This document shows, piece by piece, positions 60,437 to 64,000 of a stretch of DNA of 64,000 nucleotides. This DNA comes from Oxytricha trifallax (taxonomy: Eukaryota > Ciliophora > Spirotrichea > Sporadotrichida > Oxytrichidae). Each line of letters starts with the position of its first letter. Positions within the stretch are counted from its first letter, which is position 1. The DNA is taken from contig ARYC01016985.1 of assembly GCA_000711775.1 (NCBI GenBank), forward strand, positions 62,001 through 126,000, given 5' to 3'. A program made the position numbers and the translations under genes. The notes under the pieces were generated by a model. The model was not told the origin of the DNA. It saw only the letters and a program-made list of their open reading frames with translations, and made no database searches.

Positions 60437-61491
60437 ATGAATATTTCAACTGCTTCAGCTATGCACCCAGATATTTCTAAGTTTAAATGCTATCGCTTCA
60501 CAGCAGATGGCTCAATCTATTATGGAGAAATTATGTACTAAAACTTAAAAACTGGTGCTCTAGTAAATATCTTAACACTTTTTATCATTCATTTTTAGGT
60601 CCCCAATATAGATGGTATGGACGAGGATACTAAGAAATAACATAAAATGATAAGACATGGATATGGCTTGTAAATCTTCAACGGTCAGCGTAACTCTGAC
60701 GGAGTGTTAACTAAATATGAGGGAAGTTGGGATAGAGATAGGAAGCATGGAGACAACAGTATTGCTGTTTTCAAGGATGGATCAATTTACACGGGAAGCT
60801 ACAAGAAAGATCATTTTGAAGGCTATGGAAAATTTGAATGGGCAGTGGGTCACATCTACGAGGGACAGTGGAAAGAATCCTAGATGGAGGGCTCAGGCGA
60901 TTTTAAACATGCTAATGGCAGAAGTCACTAAGGCACATTCAGAAGAAATTACTACTTGCAAGGTAAGCCTAATAAAATTCTTGAAATGTCAAAAAAACAT
61001 ATTTCTTAGACAAATGTTTCATTAATCCACTTGATGATGAGAAGAAGCAAAAGAAAAATATTAAGGAATTTGAAGAGCAGGTTCTTGCTTAAAAAGAGAA
61101 AATTGTCTATGATAAGAGAATGAGGCTCTATCACGTTCAAAGTTTTTAATAGTTAGATGATGCGGTAAGAGAAACTAGAAATATGAATAGAATTCCACTA
61201 TTCGTAAGAACTCCAAGTAATCAATTGAATGTAAGATAACTTATAGCTTAAATATTAACATAGAAAAATGAATTGATTGAGAAAATATAATCAGTGCTGT
61301 CTCTTCAATAAGGTCCAGAGGGTCTAAGCGAAGTTAATTTGAGAAAAATATTTAGTGAAACTATGAGTAACCCAATTAAGAAAACTGAAATGAGAGAAAA
61401 GCTAAATCATTAAATTAAGAAAGCTATTCAAAACAGCTAGCTTATTCTGTTAAACTTAGATAAATATTTCTTAATCGTTAATGAATATTGA
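60437..61491 (+). CDS. MORN-repeat protein with C-terminal helical region
   Basis: ATG 60437 to TGA 61489-61491 with two GT-AG introns (60563-60598 and 60963-61009). N-terminal MORN-like units: YYGEIMYQNLKTG, a GYGLQIFNGQRNSDG unit, YEGSWDRDRKHGDNS, YTGSYKKDHFEGYGK, YEGQWKESQMEGSGD, HQGTFRRNYY. The second half is charged and helical (KNIKEFEEQVLAQKEKI; LIAQILTQKNELIEKIQ), with no further domain recognised. It is probably a cortical, basal-body or flagellar protein like other ciliate MORN proteins; that location is inferred. It is on the same strand as the MORN gene at 58041 but sequence-distinct. Confidence 0.85.
60563..60598 (+). other. Intron, 36 nt, GTAAAT...TTTAG
   Basis: GT-AG borders; removal joins TGAL to VPNIDGMDED in frame. 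Confidence 0.8.
60963..61009 (+). other. Intron, 47 nt, GTAAGC...CTTAG
   Basis: GT-AG borders; removal joins NYYLQ to DKCFINPLDDEKK in frame. Confidence 0.85.
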
Positions 61492-61533
61492 AATTTTAAG
61501 GAGAGAAATTTATATTGCTAATTTATTATAAAT

Positions 61534-63306
61534 TCAATCATATTTAAGTGTTAGGGCGTCTACCCTTTAATAAAATAGCACATAAGAATGCTTACTTGGA
61601 CTTTCAATAGCAGTTTATGAAACTTTTTCTTAATCTTGATACTAATAAACAAAATAAAAATATAAGATTAAATTCCTTTAAAATGCATTTAAAGTTTACC
61701 ATTTATCTTCTTTGCAGTTGTAAACATTTGCATTAAATTTATTAGCATTTAAAAATCCAGCAAGTTATATACTTCCATATAAATTGTAAACAGCCTTTTT
61801 TGCACTTTCATCCTCTATTTAATAAAATTATACTAAAATAGTTAAAACTTACTTGAAGTTTTAGCAAATTTTCGCAAATCCAAGCTATCTACTGGATAAT
61901 AAACATTATGCTGCATCGAGTTTACTTTATTCACAAAACTCTCAAATCTCTATATCTAAATAATCAAAAACTTTGGGAATTTCCATATGCTAAGCTCCTT
62001 TTTATAAGGAGCATTCCTTCTGCATTTCAAACAGTAAAACTGTGTAATACCATCATCTTAAGACTAATCTGTTTAGAAGAGAGTTGAATCTTAATTGTTT
62101 TATCTTGAAGTAAAATGTTCAACAATAAGTTCTGATAAACTTATGGTCTCTTCACGAGGATATTTCTTTAAATTAAGAGTCAAGCTCATAAAATTTTCAA
62201 AGATCAATTTTGGGTTATAGCATAGCAAACATTAGATATGTTTTAAAATTCTGCCTTGAAACATTTCTAAAATAGGGGACTCGTCTCTTTACTTGAAAAA
62301 TGAGTCCCATCTCTCTGCTTGAATATAATCTAACTCCACTATACCTTAATTTTCAAATGCTGGGTAGGAATTCGATGGAGCAATTTGCCCTCTATTAGGT
62401 GCTCTATTAAGATCATCATGCATTCCAGAGAGGAGGAAAGTTAGCATTTCAAAAGGATCTCTTTTGTAGAACACTTTGAATTGAGGATCCATAAGCTCTA
62501 TATATAGAGATTAAACTACTAAAGATATTACCTAAAAGTCTCATTATTTTAACACCAGAATATGTCGAGTTCTTTTAAGATAAATCATAATTTGCAAAGA
62601 ATTCTGACATTTATTCTAATACAACACCCTCATATTTGCTTGCCTCATTCTTTTGAATCTAATTTTTAGTAAACTTTTTCAGAATCTGCTTTAATGGCAA
62701 TGTTTTCATGAGGCAATGTAAAATGCAGTTTCTAATAATCGCTTTAATTATTATTATCTTACACTGTTCCTAGATAATTATCTGAATTTAGCACTACTAG
62801 TCTTTCTGGGGTTTCTTCCTTCGCAAAAGCATTTTCATTCAATTATTCATACAATTGTAATTTCTTGGCTGTGTTCATTCTTTCTATTAACATATTCTTA
62901 TTAAATAAAAATTTTACTTACACAGAGAGTCTTCAGTAACATTTTATACAGTATCAAAAATAGAAATCTATCTTAGCTTATGTTTATCAATTTATTGCAT
63001 TTCATTATATCTCTCTCTTTTCCATATTTCACTAGGTGGAAGTTATTTAATTAATGGGCCTTCTCGATCCTCTCTTTCAAATGGATTTTAGTTTGGTAAC
63101 TATAATTTTCTTTATTAATTTCCCCCTATATTTGAATTGGAGGTTTGAGGCATAATTTAGCTAAACAAAGAATCTTTGTAAGCGTCTTTATTGTGCCCGA
63201 AGAGTAAATTAGAATCATAAGAGAAAAGTTTATCTTTATTATAGCGGACAACTCTATCGAAATTCGTCTTTTTGATTACATTTTCGAAAGTTATCTTATT
63301 ATTCAT
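61534..63306 (-). CDS. Ubiquitin-hydrolase (USP)-fold protein, catalytic boxes degenerate
   Basis: ATG 63304-63306, TGA 61534-61536, two GT-AG introns (62884-62921 and 62498-62531) and at least one insert near 61640-61696. USP landmarks in order: LHCLMKTLPLKQILKKF (after the Cys box), VFYKRDPFEMLTFLLSGMHDD with DLNR (QQDAxEFLxxLLDxLHEDLN), SPILEMFQGR with a following QCLLC (zinc knuckle), FYCLKCRRNAPYKKELSIWKF, then YNLYGSIQLAGFLNANKF and KWYQDQEKVSQ...HSYVLFYQ. The Cys-box site reads LNSDNYLGTV, Asn where Cys is expected, and the GHYxAY box reads NKFNAN, so both catalytic residues appear lost. The frame changes between LGTV and LHCL by an insert I could not resolve. It is probably an inactive USP, comparable in kind to the splicing factor Sad1/USP39; that comparison is tentative. 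Confidence 0.75.
61640..61696. other. IES, ~57 bp, pointer TAC (GTA on minus strand)
   Basis: Excision joins KEDKW to YQDQEKVSQTA, the usual USP 'KWYxFND..V' spacing. A GT-AG intron at the same place does not keep the frame. Confidence 0.6.
62498..62531 (-). other. Intron, 34 nt, in USP-like gene
   Basis: Minus strand GTAATATC...TATAG; removal joins KIMRLL to ELMDPQFKVF. Confidence 0.75.
62884..62921 (-). other. Intron, 38 nt, in USP-like gene
   Basis: Minus strand GTAAGT...AATAG; removal joins VTEDSL to QRMNTAKKLQLYE. Confidence 0.8.
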
Positions 63307-63411
63307 TATATTTGGTTAACTCTGATTTCTCAGTAGACCACCGCTTCTTTAAGGTTGTTGATTATATGAATCATTGTTAATTTAAAGTCTTGGCAATTAA
63401 TTTTATTGAGG

Positions 63412-64000
63412 TCAAATGTTATTATTCGGAGACACTGGCATATCATTGTAATTTGATTATTGTATTTTTGCTTTAATTGCAGGAGTGTAAAGTTGATGTT
63501 TTTCCATGATTTTATTATATAAATTAATGTAATGTTTCGAATACGAACTCTTAAAGTCAAGATTTAAAATTCTTTTAATTAATCATTTAATCATAATTTA
63601 ATCGAAATCTAGCTTACTTATTGAAGTCGATCAATCCCATTAATATCTTAATCCTCCCATTAAAAACCATCTTCTTCATCAATATTAATATGCTTATGCT
63701 TTGCAACTGTATACTTGAATTTATTTATTGGAATGACTTGTTTCTCGCAAGTTGCAGCATTATATTTCTGATTGTCTTTACTACACATTGAAAATTTTGA
63801 AGATCCTTCAAGATCTAAAGTTTAATTTAGTAGTCTCTGGGAATCAGTAGTAATCTGATCAATAGCTAAGTTTGAGCTTAAAAATGGGGATTTCAAGTCA
63901 ATCGTGAACTACTGTTTTAGCTGTAAAGGCAAATTATTAATTTACTTCTTCCTCTTTGTTTTTCTTATTCGTATATTATCAAATCTACCTTATTAAGGTA
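63412..64000 (-). CDS. Partial unknown gene running off the window
   Basis: The minus-strand frame from the window edge reads LKSPFLSSNLAIDQITTDSQ and KQVIPINKFKYTVAKHKH with an acidic patch (NIDEEDGFQWEDQDING). It is then broken by an AT-rich insert (about 63560-63620) and seems to resume as FKSSYSKHYINLYNKIMEK to a TGA at 63412-63414. No domain is recognised. It lies just upstream of the USP-like gene on the same strand. The pointer was not resolved, so the downstream piece is less certain. Confidence 0.45.

Overview
This window reads as germline (micronuclear) DNA of a ciliate, most likely a stichotrich-type spirotrich (Oxytricha/Stylonychia relatives). Real genes use TAA and TAG as glutamine and end at TGA. 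Coding frames are cut by AT-rich inserts bounded by short direct repeats ('pointers', 3 to 15 bp). Removing the insert plus one repeat copy restores the frame and the conserved domain. In this answer I traced about 25 such internal eliminated sequences (IESs), from 27-28 bp to 10.8 kb, and a possible 12-bp one. All genes I could follow are unscrambled. Ordinary GT-AG introns of about 34 to 47 nt also occur. The genus is an inference.

Layout, left to right: a Q/N-rich gene split by a 2.5-kb inverted-repeat element with TGACGTCA arrays (1-4.2 kb); a five-IES cyclin (5.0-6.9 kb); a histidine-acid-phosphatase-fold protein that has lost both catalytic motifs (7.2-8.9 kb); a CSPP1-like coiled-coil protein (9.0-13.5 kb); and, on the minus strand, a P-loop GTPase whose four macronuclear-destined segments are spread over 15.5 kb (14.1-29.6 kb). 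Its largest IES holds nested mobile DNA: a 10.3-kb long-terminal-inverted-repeat element, a Merlin/ISXO2-type transposon with an 8-bp target duplication, a fold-back element and an IS630/Tc1-type transposase remnant. From 29.6 to 33.9 kb lies more germline-limited DNA: two unrecognised ORFs, an (ATT)n tract and a 1-kb palindrome.

The right half is gene-dense: a low-complexity gene split by a 2.8-kb element with a GC-rich core (34.0-39.3 kb), a basic/acidic protein (40.3-42.0 kb), a DDT/WHIM chromatin-remodelling-type protein (42.2-44.0 kb), a DYRK-like kinase (44.1-47.5 kb), a Cys-rich repeat membrane protein (47.7-52.5 kb), a Q-rich coiled-coil protein interrupted by a 470-bp MITE (52.9-55.9 kb), two MG-starting proteins that may be N-myristoylated, two MORN-repeat proteins flanking a mitochondrial-carrier-family gene (58.0-61.5 kb), and a ubiquitin-hydrolase-fold protein with degenerate catalytic boxes (61.5-63.3 kb). 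The genes look functionally independent, as expected where each becomes its own gene-sized macronuclear chromosome. I found no tRNA, rRNA or CRISPR array.
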